NCBI RefSeq assembly: GCF_000226975.2 | Contig: NZ_CP019285.1 | Coordinates: 1,240,001-1,304,000 of the forward strand | Source of the DNA: Halobiforma lacisalsi AJ5 | GTDB lineage: Archaea; Halobacteriota; Halobacteria; Halobacteriales; Natrialbaceae | Reading direction: 5' to 3' | Length of the DNA stretch: 64,000 nt | Shown: positions 25,008-37,032 of the stretch, piece by piece | How the letters are laid out: every line of letters begins with the position of its first letter | Numbering within the stretch: position 1 is the first letter of the stretch | Made by a program: the position numbers and the translations under genes | Notes under the pieces: generated by a model | The model's database searches: none | What the model saw: the letters and a program-made list of their open reading frames with translations, nothing else | What the model was told of the DNA's origin: nothing

Positions 25008-26051
25008 ATGGCTACGCACGCAGACTCCGACACCGATGCGGACGTACAGGCCGAACCGGACGTGGACGCGGTCGAATCGGAGAACCTGACGCTCGTCCAG
25101 GCGGTTCGAGACGGCCTCTACACCGAGATGCAACGCGACGACGACGTCGTCGTCATGGGCGAGGACGTCGGCGAGAACGGCGGCGTCTTCCGCGCCACGG
25201 AGGGGCTACACGACGAGTTCGGCGACCAGCGGGTCATCGACACGCCGCTGGCCGAGTCGGGCATCCTCGGCACCGCGGTCGGGATGGCTGCCTACGGCAT
25301 GCGCCCTGTCCCCGAGATCCAGTTCCTCGGGTTCATCTACCCCGGTTTCGACCAGGTCGTCTCCCACGCCGCGCGCCTGCGGACGCGCTCGCGCGGTCGA
25401 TACACGTGCCCGATGGTCATTCGAGCCCCCTACGGCGGCGGTATCCGGGCCCCCGAACACCACTCCGAGTCCTCGGAGGCGATGTTCGCTCACCAGCCCG
25501 GGCTCAAAGTCGTCATCCCGTCGACCCCCTACGACACCAAGGGGCTGTTGACGAGCGCGATCCGCTCGCCCGACCCCGTGCTCTTCCTCGAGCCGAAACT
25601 CATCTACCGGGCGTTCCGCGAGGAGGTACCCACCGAATCCTACGAGGTCCCGCTCGGCGAGGCCGCCGTGCGCCGCGAGGGGTCGGACATCTCCGTGTTC
25701 ACCTGGGGCGCGATGACTCGGCCGACCCTCGAGGCCGCCGAGAACCTCGAGGGCGAGATCGACGTCGAGGTCGTCGACCTGCGGACGCTGTCGCCGCTCG
25801 ACGAGGACGCCATCGTCGAGTCCTTCGAGAAGACCGGCCGCGCGGCGGTCGTCCACGAGGCCCCCAAGACGGGCGGGCTCGGGGCCGAGATCGCCGCGAC
25901 GATCCAGGAGCAGTCGCTGCTCTACCAGGAGGCACCGGTCGAGCGCATCACCGGCTTCGACACGCCGTTCCCGCTGTACGCGCTCGAGGATTACTACCTG
26001 CCCGAAGCGGCTCGCGTCGAGACGGGCATTCGGGAGGCGATGGAGTTCTAA
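25008..26051 (+). CDS. pdhB: 2-oxoacid dehydrogenase E1 component, beta subunit
   Basis: A 347-residue partner of E1 alpha. The transketolase pyrimidine-binding half carries GEDVGENGGVFRAT and the RVIDTPLAESGI stretch with the glutamate that activates thiamine diphosphate. The C-terminal transketolase domain contains VVDLRTLSPLDEDAI. An acidic Asp/Thr-rich extension of about 25 residues at the N-terminus is a haloarchaeal feature. Spacing is 3 bp after E1 alpha and 1 bp before E2, so translation is coupled. Confidence 0.95.
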   Translation: MATHADSDTDADVQAEPDVDAVESENLTLVQAVRDGLYTEMQRDDDVVVMGEDVGENGGVFRATEGLHDEFGDQRVIDTPLAESGILGTAVGMAAYGMRPVPEIQFLGFIYPGFDQVVSHAARLRTRSRGRYTCPMVIRAPYGGGIRAPEHHSESSEAMFAHQPGLKVVIPSTPYDTKGLLTSAIRSPDPVLFLEPKLIYRAFREEVPTESYEVPLGEAAVRREGSDISVFTWGAMTRPTLEAAENLEGEIDVEVVDLRTLSPLDEDAIVESFEKTGRAAVVHEAPKTGGLGAEIAATIQEQSLLYQEAPVERITGFDTPFPLYALEDYYLPEAARVETGIREAMEF

Positions 26052-26052
26052 C

Positions 26053-27681
26053 ATGGTACGCGAGTTCCAACTGCCGGACGTCGGCGAGGGCGTCGCCGAG
26101 GGCGAACTGGTCTCGTGGCTGGTCGAGGAAGGCGACACGGTCAGCGAGGACCAGCCGGTGGCAGAGGTCGAGACCGACAAGGCTCTCGTGGACGTGCCCG
26201 CGCCGGTCGACGGCACCGTGGTCGAACGCCACTTCGAGGAAGGCGACGTGATCCCGGTCGGCGACGTCTTCATCACGTTCGAAGTGGAGGGCGAGGTCGA
26301 AGCGGAGTCGGAGGCCGGATCGGAACCCGAATCCGGTGCCGAGGCCGAGGGCGAGGGCGAGGCCGAACCGGACGCCGCCGGCAGCCCCGGCGCGACCGGC
26401 GGCGAGGGCGACGAGGTCGCTACCCCCACCGACCGCGTCTTCGCCCCGCCGCGGGTCCGTCGACTGGCCCGCGAGGAGGGCGTCGATCTCACTGCGCTCG
26501 AGGGCTCCGGCCCGGGTGGCCGGATCACCGCGGCCGACGTCGAGGCTGCGGCCGGCACTGCACCGGAGCCAGCGGGTAGTACCGCCGACGCCGAGGCCGC
26601 ACCCGCGACCGACGAGACCGCCAGCGAATCCGCTGGTGCTGGTGCCGGCGGATCCGCCGACGCAACCTCGAGCGCCCCGGGAGCGTCGACCGGGACGGCA
26701 CAGACACAGAGCCGGACGCAGGCCCCTGCGTCCGTCGACTCCGCCGACCGTGACCGGACCCTCGCCGCGCCCGCGACCCGCCGCATCGCCGAGGAAGAGG
26801 GCGTCGACCTCGACGCCGTCCCCGCGAGCGAGCAGCGCGACGGCGAGGCGTTCGTCACCCCGGAAGACGTCCGCGAGTACGCCGAGGCCCAGCGGCGGGC
26901 CCAGGAGGCCGACCGCGAGGCCGTCGCGGCCGGCGAACCCGTTGGCGACGAGGGGACGTTCGCGCCCGGCGAACGCGAACGCCGCGAGGACTTCGGCGGC
27001 GTCCGCAAGCGCATCGCCGACGCGATGGTCGAGTCGAAGTACACCGCCCCACACGTCACCCACCACGACGAGGTCGACGTCACGGAACTCGTCGAGGTTC
27101 GCGAACGGCTCAAGCCCCGTGCCGAGGAGAAGGGGATTCGGCTGACCTACATGCCCTTCATCGTGAAGGCCGTCGTCGCGGCGCTGAAGGAGTACCCCAA
27201 GATGAACGCGGTGATCGACGACGAGAACGAGGAGATCGTCTACCGCGATTACCACAATATCGGGATCGCCACTGCGACCGACGTCGGGCTGATGGTGCCC
27301 GTCCTCGAGGACGCCGACGGCAAGGGCATCCTGCAGCTCTCCTCGGAGATGAACGAACTCGTCGAGCGCGCCCGCGAACGGTCGATCAGCCCCGACGAAC
27401 TGCAGGGATCGACGTTCACCGTCACCAACATCGGCGGCATCGGCGGCGAGTACGCCACGCCGATCCTGAACTACCCCGAGTCGGGAATCCTGGCGGTCGG
27501 CGAAATCAAGCGCAAGCCCCGCGTCGTCGAGGAGGACGGCGAGGAACGCATCGAACCGCGATCGGTGCTGACGCTGTCGCTATCCTTCGATCACCGACTG
27601 ATCGACGGCGCGGTCGGCGCCGAGTTCACGAACACCGTCATGGAGTACCTCGAGGATCCGAACCTACTACTGCTCGAGTGA
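26053..27681 (+). CDS. pdhC: 2-oxoacid dehydrogenase E2 (dihydrolipoamide acyltransferase)
   Basis: A 542-residue core protein of the complex. The lipoyl domain is at 1-78 with the target lysine K43 in ETDKALVDVP. Two peripheral-subunit-binding-like segments follow, at about 135-170 (PPRVRRLAREEGVDL) and 235-280 (ATRRIAEEEGVDLDAV), separated by Ala/Glu/Ser-rich flexible linkers. The catalytic CoA acyltransferase domain is from about 310, with the active-site His and Asp in FDHRLIDG (H near 514). Two binding segments are unusual for a single-lipoyl E2 and may dock E1 and E3 separately. Acyl groups are transferred from lipoamide to CoA. Confidence 0.95.
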   Translation: MVREFQLPDVGEGVAEGELVSWLVEEGDTVSEDQPVAEVETDKALVDVPAPVDGTVVERHFEEGDVIPVGDVFITFEVEGEVEAESEAGSEPESGAEAEGEGEAEPDAAGSPGATGGEGDEVATPTDRVFAPPRVRRLAREEGVDLTALEGSGPGGRITAADVEAAAGTAPEPAGSTADAEAAPATDETASESAGAGAGGSADATSSAPGASTGTAQTQSRTQAPASVDSADRDRTLAAPATRRIAEEEGVDLDAVPASEQRDGEAFVTPEDVREYAEAQRRAQEADREAVAAGEPVGDEGTFAPGERERREDFGGVRKRIADAMVESKYTAPHVTHHDEVDVTELVEVRERLKPRAEEKGIRLTYMPFIVKAVVAALKEYPKMNAVIDDENEEIVYRDYHNIGIATATDVGLMVPVLEDADGKGILQLSSEMNELVERARERSISPDELQGSTFTVTNIGGIGGEYATPILNYPESGILAVGEIKRKPRVVEEDGEERIEPRSVLTLSLSFDHRLIDGAVGAEFTNTVMEYLEDPNLLLLE

Positions 27682-27683
27682 CG

Positions 27684-27743
27684 ATGATTACGACAATGGA
27701 ACGGAACACCACAGCGGCATCGAACGCGACGGAGGGATCGTAA
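27684..27743 (+). CDS. 19-residue mini open frame between E2 and E3
   Basis: Starting 2 bp after the E2 stop, an ATG-to-TAA frame of 20 codons (Thr/Ala/Asn-rich) ends exactly at the E3 start: the TAA at 27741-27743 abuts the ATG at 27744. It could couple translation of E3 to upstream reading or be chance. No homologue is known to me and the composition is uninformative. Confidence 0.2.
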   Translation: MITTMERNTTAASNATEGS

Positions 27744-29204
27744 ATGGTCGTCGGAGACGTCACCACCGGCACGGACGTGCTGGTCATCGGTGCCGGGCCG
27801 GCCGGCTACGTCGCCGCGATCCGGGCGGGGCAACTCGACCTCGACGTGACGCTCGTCGAGAAGGACGCCTACGGCGGCACCTGCCTGAACTACGGCTGTA
27901 TCCCTTCGAAGGCGCTGATCACGGCGACCGACGTCGCCCACGAGGCCCGCCACGCCGAGGAGATGGGGATCCACGCCGATCCCGCGGTCGACATGGCTGG
28001 CATGGTGGGCTGGAAGGACGACGTCGTCGACCAGCTCACCGGCGGCGTCGAAAAACTGTGTAAGGCAAACGGCGTCAACCTGCTCGAGGGCACCGCGAAA
28101 TTCGACGGCGAGAACACCGCCCGGATCTCCCACAGCGGCGACGGGCAGGGCTCGGAAACGCTCGAGTTCGAACACGCCATCGTCGCGACCGGCTCCCGTC
28201 CGATCGAGATCCCGAACTTCTCCTACGGGGACGAGCCCGTTTTGAGTTCGAAGCAGGCGCTCGACCTCGACTCCGTCCCGGACTCGCTGGTCGTCGTCGG
28301 CGCGGGCTACATCGGGATGGAACTGGCGAGCGTTTTCGCCAAGCTGGGCACCGACGTCACGGTCGTCGAGATGCTCGACTCGATCCTGCCTGGCTACGAC
28401 GACGACCTCAAGCGCCCGGTCAAGCAACGCGCGAACGAGCTCGGGATCGACTTCGAGTTCGGCTACACCGCCTCCGAGTGGCAGGAAACGGGCGACGGCA
28501 TCCACGTCGTCGCCGATCCGGCCGAGGACGTCGCCGCCGACGGCGGTGCCGAAGCCGTCGAGACAGAGTCGCTCGAACTCGATGCGGAGAAGGTCCTCGT
28601 CGCCGTGGGCCGCGAACCCGTCTCGGACACGCTCGACCTCGAGGAAGTAGGCGTCGAGACCGACGACCGCGGCTTCATCGAGACTGACGACCGCGCGCGG
28701 ACGAACGTCGACCACGTCTTCGCGGTCGGCGACGTGGCCGGCGAACCGATGCTCGCCCACAAGGGCAGCGCCGAAGGCGAGGTCGCCGCCGAGGTGATCG
28801 CCGGCGAACCCGCCGCGATCGACCACCAGGCGATGCCCGCAGTCGTCTTCACCGACCCCGAGATCGCGACGGTCGGGATGACCGAAGCCGAGGCCGAGGA
28901 GGCCGGCTTCGAGACGGTCACCGGCGAGTTCCCGTTCCGCGCGAGCGGTCGGGCGCTGACGACCGGCCACGCCGACGGTTCCGTCAAGATCGTCGCCGAG
29001 GCCGAGGAGGGGTACGTCCTCGGCGCGGGCATCGTCGGCCCCGAGGCCTCCGAACTGATCGCCGAACTCGGACTCGCGATCGAACTCGGCGCGACCCTCG
29101 AGGACGTCGCCTCGACGGTCCACGCCCACCCCACGTTGTCCGAGTCGGTCATGGAGGCCGCGGAGAACGCGCTGGGCCACGCGATCCACACGCTGAACCG
29201 CTGA
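27744..29204 (+). CDS. lpdA: Dihydrolipoyl dehydrogenase (E3)
   Basis: A 486-residue flavoprotein that reoxidises dihydrolipoamide with NAD+. The FAD-binding GAGPAGYVAAIRAG lies at 16-29 and the redox disulfide GGTCLNYGCIPSKA at 44-57 (C47 and C52). The NAD-binding GAGYIGMELASVFAKLG is near 186-202, the second FAD motif VFAVGDVAGEPMLAHKG near 325-341, and the C-terminal HAHPTLSE base pair (His-Glu) near 462-469. All landmark residues are intact. Last gene of the operon. Confidence 0.97.
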   Translation: MVVGDVTTGTDVLVIGAGPAGYVAAIRAGQLDLDVTLVEKDAYGGTCLNYGCIPSKALITATDVAHEARHAEEMGIHADPAVDMAGMVGWKDDVVDQLTGGVEKLCKANGVNLLEGTAKFDGENTARISHSGDGQGSETLEFEHAIVATGSRPIEIPNFSYGDEPVLSSKQALDLDSVPDSLVVVGAGYIGMELASVFAKLGTDVTVVEMLDSILPGYDDDLKRPVKQRANELGIDFEFGYTASEWQETGDGIHVVADPAEDVAADGGAEAVETESLELDAEKVLVAVGREPVSDTLDLEEVGVETDDRGFIETDDRARTNVDHVFAVGDVAGEPMLAHKGSAEGEVAAEVIAGEPAAIDHQAMPAVVFTDPEIATVGMTEAEAEEAGFETVTGEFPFRASGRALTTGHADGSVKIVAEAEEGYVLGAGIVGPEASELIAELGLAIELGATLEDVASTVHAHPTLSESVMEAAENALGHAIHTLNR

Positions 29205-29405
29205 CTTTCGCTTCTGCCCTCCCCGCCCGTCTGCCTTCTCTCGCTGTGCCTCGAGGCCCATTCGGCTTCAGGTAGCCGATAGCCCGACCGCGTCCTATCC
29301 GTCGCCAGTCACGAGGACAGCGACGGCGAAACCGAACGGCGACCGAAAACAGAGGAGAAGAGGTTCGACACACCCGGCGTCGAAGCCGGGACGACCACAC
29401 CACAC

Positions 29406-29702
29406 TTACTGCACGTACAGCGAATACGCGATCACGAGAAAGCCCGCGAGAACGAGCAGACTCTCGAGCAGAATCCCCGCCGCGAGCGGAACCTCGAGTA
29501 CCTCATAGAGCATCCCGGCCAGCACCAATCCGAAGGTGACGAGCCCGAACCCGAACGCGAGCAGCCCCAGGGCCCGCTGTCTCGTCCGCTGATAGGCCTT
29601 GAAGGCGAAGTACGTGATGATACCCCCCGTCACGAGCATCAGCGTCTTGACGGCCGCGAGAGCGAGTGCGATTTCCATCCCACTGGTGGCGTGTGGGCTC
29701 AT
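29406..29702 (-). CDS. Small membrane protein paired with a winged-helix regulator
   Basis: A 98-residue protein started at the ATG at 29702, which overlaps the stop of the regulator gene (ATGA). Three hydrophobic helices (about 10-30, 40-62, 68-92) with a basic QRTRQR loop after the first. This matches the small haloarchaeal DUF7521-type membrane proteins found next to HTH regulators; the family name is from memory. The coupling suggests a membrane sensor or target controlled by its neighbour. Function unknown. Confidence 0.8.
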   Translation of the reverse strand: MSPHATSGMEIALALAAVKTLMLVTGGIITYFAFKAYQRTRQRALGLLAFGFGLVTFGLVLAGMLYEVLEVPLAAGILLESLLVLAGFLVIAYSLYVQ

Positions 29703-30076
29703 GTTTCCTTCCGCACCTCCGACCACAGTTCCGCGAGTCGCTCGTCCGCGCTCCTGGCCGGGCGTTCGATCTCGACAGCCAGTTCGCGGTTTTCGTCCAG
29801 AGAGAGCGTGATATCCTCGAAAGCAACGGCGTACTTGCTGGCGTGGTGTCCGTCGCGGCGGATCTCCGTCGTCTCCTCGAGCAGCGTCGACTCGGTTAGC
29901 AACTCGAGCTTTCGATACAGCGTCGACTGCGGGATCTCACAGCGGTTCGTGAGTTCAGAGGCCGTCATAGGTTCGTCGAGATTCCGGATGATTTCTCGGC
30001 AGTCGGGGTCGTCGAGCGCAGCGCAGATCTCTTCCGCTGACGGCGTCGACTCCGAAGCGATCGGGTCCCGGACCAT
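29699..30076 (-). CDS. ArsR-like winged-helix transcriptional regulator
   Basis: A 125-residue protein. Residues 15-75 form a winged helix with EIIRNLDEPMTASELT and IPQSTLYRKLELLTES as the recognition-helix region, typical of haloarchaeal ArsR-family regulators. The C-terminal third is an acidic beta/helix region ending in a helix. No metal-binding cysteine cluster is seen (a single Cys per repeat), so a metal-sensing role is not supported. It overlaps the membrane protein gene by 4 bp and probably regulates this two-gene unit. Confidence 0.85.
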   Translation of the reverse strand: MVRDPIASESTPSAEEICAALDDPDCREIIRNLDEPMTASELTNRCEIPQSTLYRKLELLTESTLLEETTEIRRDGHHASKYAVAFEDITLSLDENRELAVEIERPARSADERLAELWSEVRKET

Positions 30077-30509
30077 TCGTACCCCAGTTACGACCCACGG
30101 GGTTTATTGGCATCGATGCGTTCTGCCCGTCGCCGGTTGATTCGGCCGCTCTTCGAACGTGTTCGCCCGACTGCGGCGCCGCTCGAACGGCTCGGACCTT
30201 CTCGGGCCACGACCCGCCTCGAGCACACTCATCCTCGAATACGATAACGGGACGGTACCGTTACCGTGTTTCTTATTACACGCGCGCACTCGTGTGCGAA
30301 CACGCGGGTCTCATCCGGTCCGACCGAGTCTGCGAGGGCGGGATGACTGGCCGGCCTCCACCCGCGTGACATTTTGTCGAGCACTGCGGTGAACTGCCGT
30401 GGTTCCCCATCGTGTCCCGACTCGAGCCGCTGGATCGTTTATTAGTGTAACTCGAGCACAACGAAAGTGAATAATCGTCCCATGGTAGCGGGTTCCGGTG
30501 CGGAACTGG
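30077..30509. other. Non-coding region between the regulator gene and the rrn promoters
   Basis: No gene is credible here. It includes AT-richer islands at 30265-30280 and 30428-30450, and a perfect 10-bp palindrome ACGGTACCGT at 30252-30261 within a larger imperfect repeat that could bind a dimeric regulator. The left end carries the promoter of the regulator gene. Confidence 0.5.
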
Positions 30510-30533
30510 TTCGACGGCCTTATATATGCACCC
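30510..30533 (+). promoter_or_regulatory. rrn promoter P1
   Basis: TTCGACGGCCTTATATATGCACC: a TTCGA upstream element followed by a strong TATA box, the pattern of haloarchaeal rRNA promoters. First of four similar units. Confidence 0.75.
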
Positions 30534-30670
30534 GGTATTCGATGATAATGCGAACGACGTGGCGCAGGTCGCCACGTTCCCTCCGGCCTTTGGCACGGAG
30601 GTAGGCACATCACATCCACCCTCTCTCGACGATCGGGGTACGATCGGTGTCGGGTTTCGAACCGATTTCC

Positions 30671-30695
30671 GATCCGTTGCCCTTATACGTCTCGG
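30671..30695 (+). promoter_or_regulatory. rrn promoter P2
   Basis: GATCCGTTGCCCTTATACGT: same upstream element and TATA arrangement as P3, about 160 bp after P1. Confidence 0.75.
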
Positions 30696-30750
30696 GGCGT
30701 TCAGCTATGATCGCACACTGCCTCGCCGGTTGCGGTTTCCGGCGCGGCAC

Positions 30751-30776
30751 CGATCCGACGCCCTTAAGTGTATGAG
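30751..30776 (+). promoter_or_regulatory. rrn promoter P3
   Basis: GATCCGACGCCCTTAAGTGT: nearly the same as P2 (GATCCG, then GCCCTTA), 80 bp further on. Confidence 0.75.
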
Positions 30777-30841
30777 GGGGTTCGGATGTGAACGCAAACG
30801 CGTTCGACGGGGCCGGTTGGCTCCGTCGACTCGGACGCGAC

Positions 30842-30866
30842 GTTCGAAGGGGTTAAGTACCCTACC
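30842..30866 (+). promoter_or_regulatory. rrn promoter P4
   Basis: GTTCGAAGGGGTTAAGTACC: the TTCGA element and TTAAGT box recur, about 90 bp after P3 and about 200 bp before mature 16S. Confidence 0.75.
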
Positions 30867-30936
30867 GAGCGTAGGAATACGTCCGAAGGAGATGAGGATT
30901 CCACCCCTGCGGTCCGCCGTACAGATGGGATCTGAT

Positions 30937-30980
30937 GTTAGCCTTGACAGTTCGGTGACGCCCGATCGGTCCGCGATCGG
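30937..30980 (+). repeat. 5' arm of the pre-16S processing stem
   Basis: The 17 nt at 30937-30953 are the exact reverse complement of 32608-32624, and the following CCCGATCGG-type sequence pairs imperfectly with the region just before the 3' arm. Long stems with bulge-helix-bulge motifs around archaeal 16S are cut by the splicing endonuclease. Confidence 0.85.
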
Positions 30981-31056
30981 TGTCATCGAACGTGGACCAT
31001 AGCAAGTGTGAGTGCATTGCATTCACCGCCAACCTCCCCGCATTGCGGGGAAGAGC

Positions 31057-32528
<1,472 letters not shown>

Positions 32529-32588
32529 TGACCGGGACCAGGGCGACGCCCTGGCCCACCTTCGCTCCACGTTCGATCGCGCCACGCC

Positions 32589-32624
32589 GGGCCGATCGGG
32601 CACCTTTGAACTGTCAAGGCTAAC
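32589..32624 (+). repeat. 3' arm of the pre-16S processing stem
   Basis: GAACTGTCAAGGCTAAC at 32608-32624 pairs perfectly with 30937-30953. The preceding GGGCCGATCGGGC pairs with 30960-30973 except for bulges, giving a bulge-helix-bulge-like structure. Confidence 0.85.
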
Positions 32625-32655
32625 ACTTCGCACCCGCCGGCTCCGCCGGCGGGGT

Positions 32656-32727
32656 GGGCCCATAGCTCAGTGGGAGAGTGCCTCCTTTGCAAGGAGGATG
32701 CCCTGGGTTCGAATCCCAGTGGGTCCA
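32656..32727 (+). tRNA. tRNA-Ala (TGC)
   Basis: GGGCCCA acceptor pairs with TGGGTCC. D-arm GCTC..GAGT, anticodon stem CCTCC/GGAGG around TTTGCAA (anticodon TGC at 32688-32690) and T-arm CTGGG-TTCGAAT-CCCAG. Located in the 16S-23S spacer, the usual place in Euryarchaeota; CCA is not encoded. Confidence 0.97.
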
Positions 32728-32877
32728 TGACTCGGCTCGAATCGAAGGATCGTGTCCCTTAAGTGGGACAGGGCACTTCGATTCGATCCGAACGCAAACC
32801 GATGCACCAGCCCGTGCAAACGTGGCTGGGAAGGGTTAATGCACGCTGCAGTCGACAGCGTTGCAGATGAGACCGTG

Positions 32878-32910
32878 TGTACGTGTAGTCCAGGCGTCCA
32901 CTGGACCCGT
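32878..32910 (+). repeat. 5' arm of the pre-23S processing stem
   Basis: TGTACGTGTAGTCCAG (32878-32893) and CTGGACCCGT (32901-32910) are exact reverse complements of 35921-35936 and 35904-35913. The two helices are separated by 7 nt on each side, an internal loop at the processing site. Confidence 0.88.
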
Positions 32911-32958
32911 TCCCGGGTCACTACAGATTGCACCTTCAGTGCAATCCCGATCCGATGA

Positions 32959-35878
<2,920 letters not shown>

Positions 35879-35903
35879 GCATTCTCGGAACTGGAGCCCG
35901 GAG

Positions 35904-35936
35904 ACGGGTCCAGGCGCGAACTGGACTACACGTACA
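35904..35936 (+). repeat. 3' arm of the pre-23S processing stem
   Basis: Pairs with 32878-32910 as two perfect helices of 10 and 16 bp separated by a 7-nt loop. Confidence 0.88.
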
Positions 35937-35956
35937 TTACGGTCGACATCGTCAGA

Positions 35957-36000
35957 CCGATCCTGGCTGGTGATGCGGCGGTTCGATTCCGCGAGTCGGC
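35957..36000 (+). ncRNA. tRNA-like minihelix upstream of 5S rRNA
   Basis: CCGAT (35957-35961) can pair with GTCGG (35995-35999, one G-U pair), and GCGG-TTCGATT-CCGC (35978-35992) is a tRNA T-arm with a typical TTCGATT loop. No anticodon arm exists. In Haloferax volcanii a tRNA-like element just before 5S lets tRNase Z make the 5' end of 5S; this is its evident counterpart, 2-3 nt before mature 5S. Confidence 0.7.
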
Positions 36001-36002
36001 AT

Positions 36003-36124
36003 TTAGGCGGCCAGAGCGGCGGGGTTCCTCCCGTACCCATCCCGAACACGGAAGATAAGCCCGCCTGCGTATCGGCAACTACTGGAGTGGGAGACCCTCT
36101 GGGAACGTCGATTCGCCGCCCCAC
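36003..36124 (+). rRNA. rrf: 5S ribosomal RNA
   Basis: TTAGGCGGCCAGAGCGG start, CCCGTACCCATCCCGAACACGG loop and GATTCGCCGCCCC end match archaeal 5S closely. The terminal helix GGCGGC/GCCGCC closes. About 122 nt. Confidence 0.97.
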
Positions 36125-36149
36125 TCATACTTCATACTAAGCGATCGAG

Positions 36150-36183
36150 AGCCACAGGTACCGTCCGGTGCCTGTGGCTTTTT
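36150..36183 (+). terminator. Hairpin terminator after 5S
   Basis: AGCCACAGGTACC and GGTGCCTGTGGCT form a 13-bp stem (one G-U) around a 4-nt loop, directly followed by five T. It separates 5S from tRNA-Cys, which has its own promoter. Confidence 0.75.
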
Positions 36184-36220
36184 CTCGTTATAGGGTCCCG
36201 TCGTCGAGCCGTACCGCTAT

Positions 36221-36229
36221 GCTTAAACG
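36221..36229 (+). promoter_or_regulatory. TATA-like box for tRNA-Cys
   Basis: GCTTAAACG lies 28 bp before the tRNA-Cys start, the normal archaeal spacing. Confidence 0.6.
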
Positions 36230-36253
36230 AACGCAGTGATAACTTTCGAACGC

Positions 36254-36329
36254 GCCAAGGTGGCAGAGTCCGGCCGAACGCAGCGGCCTGCAGAGCCGCC
36301 CACCGCCGGTTCAAATCCGGCCCTTGGCT
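36254..36329 (+). tRNA. tRNA-Cys (GCA)
   Basis: GCCAAGG acceptor pairs with CCTTGGC. Anticodon stem GCGGC/GCCGC encloses CTGCAGA (anticodon GCA at 36290-36292), and the T-arm GCCGG-TTCAAAT-CCGGC is intact. It is the last gene of the canonical haloarchaeal rrn cluster. Its 3' end is also a common integration site, and element debris follows. Confidence 0.96.
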
Positions 36330-36455
36330 TATACCAAATTCCTTACAATCCAACTGGGTTGTAGGGTTCCAGACGTCACTTTCGGCGCCTGTAACGGACT
36401 TTTCCAATACTCAAATACCATATACTAAAACACATACTGCGATAGCGGCGGCTAA
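36330..36455. other. AT-rich spacer between tRNA-Cys and element debris
   Basis: No gene. It contains a short hairpin, ACAATCC-AACT-GGGTTGT at 36345-36362, that might end tRNA-Cys transcription. A copy of the tRNA-Cys 3' end, as expected from an att site, was searched for by eye through 38,000 and not found. Confidence 0.4.
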
Positions 36456-36704
36456 CGGGGGTGTCGCCGCGTAGTAGTCGGTGGTCGCGATGGTCGTGGT
36501 GTCTCGATCGACGCGACCTATCAGGCGATCACCGAGCGCCCGGAGCTCGACGAGCAGGCTGAACAGGTCAAGTACGTGACCGATCCCGAAGACGTCGGTG
36601 AGGAACGGACCGAGAACGTCCCGGTCCCAGAGGAGACCGACGAGGTCGAACGCCCCGACGTCGACGGTCAGACGACACTTGAGGACTGGGGGTGGTCGGC
36701 GTGA
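36456..36704 (+). pseudogene. 3' remnant of a small element gene
   Basis: An 82-codon open stretch following a TAA at 36453 with no usable start codon. It reads ATYQAITERPELDEQ through to a TTLEDWGWSA end. Its stop overlaps the GTG of the next frame by GTGA, so it was a real, translationally coupled gene. The 5' part has been lost. Product unknown; tight chains of very small acidic proteins like this are typical of haloarchaeal proviruses and integrative elements. Confidence 0.55.
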
Positions 36705-36927
36705 CGACCGGCTACGTCGTCAACCTCGACAACGGCCACGACGGCTACTGCGTCGAGAGTCTGGCCGGCGTCACCTACTGTGGAGAGACGTTCGCCCCTC
36801 CAAGGTCGACTGTGAACGATACGCGATCTATCGCCGGTCTCCGCACGGACACGACACTCTCTGTTTCGACTGCTCGAAAGTAGACGCGCACGCCCTTCGC
36901 GAGGCCGCGCGGGGTGAGATCGCATGA
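36701..36927 (+). pseudogene. Small cysteine-rich (zinc-ribbon-like) element protein, frameshifted
   Basis: From the GTG at 36701 it reads TTGYVVNLDNGHDGYCVES through YCGETFAP, then continues sensibly only in another frame as KVDCERYAIYRRSPHGHD, LCFDCSKVDAHALREAA and a stop at 36925-36927. One base is missing near the CCCC run at 36794-36797. The whole gives about 75 residues with five or so cysteines including a CxxC, a likely zinc-binding protein. Overlaps its neighbours at both ends (GTGA, ATGA). Confidence 0.6.
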
Positions 36928-37032
36928 TCGGGGCCGAGGACGAGGTCCTCGAGCGCCTCGAGCTCGCAGCCGAGAACCACCCGAACGCCAACGCGAAGCG
37001 ACTGCTCTGGCTCGCTGACGCCGATCCCAGCT
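36924..37032 (+). pseudogene. 5' remnant of a third element gene, cut at a recombination junction
   Basis: Starts at the ATG at 36924 overlapping the previous stop. The first 35 codons (IGAEDEVLERLELAAE, then NPNA-type Asn/Ala-rich helix to WLADADPS) look like real helical coding sequence. At about 37030 the sequence switches to the opposite-strand rhodanese/MBL gene, and the reading frame beyond is that gene's shadow. Confidence 0.5.

Noticed and set aside
27591-29261. Long minus-strand frame opposite E3
   Set aside because: Complement of a perfectly conserved dihydrolipoyl dehydrogenase.
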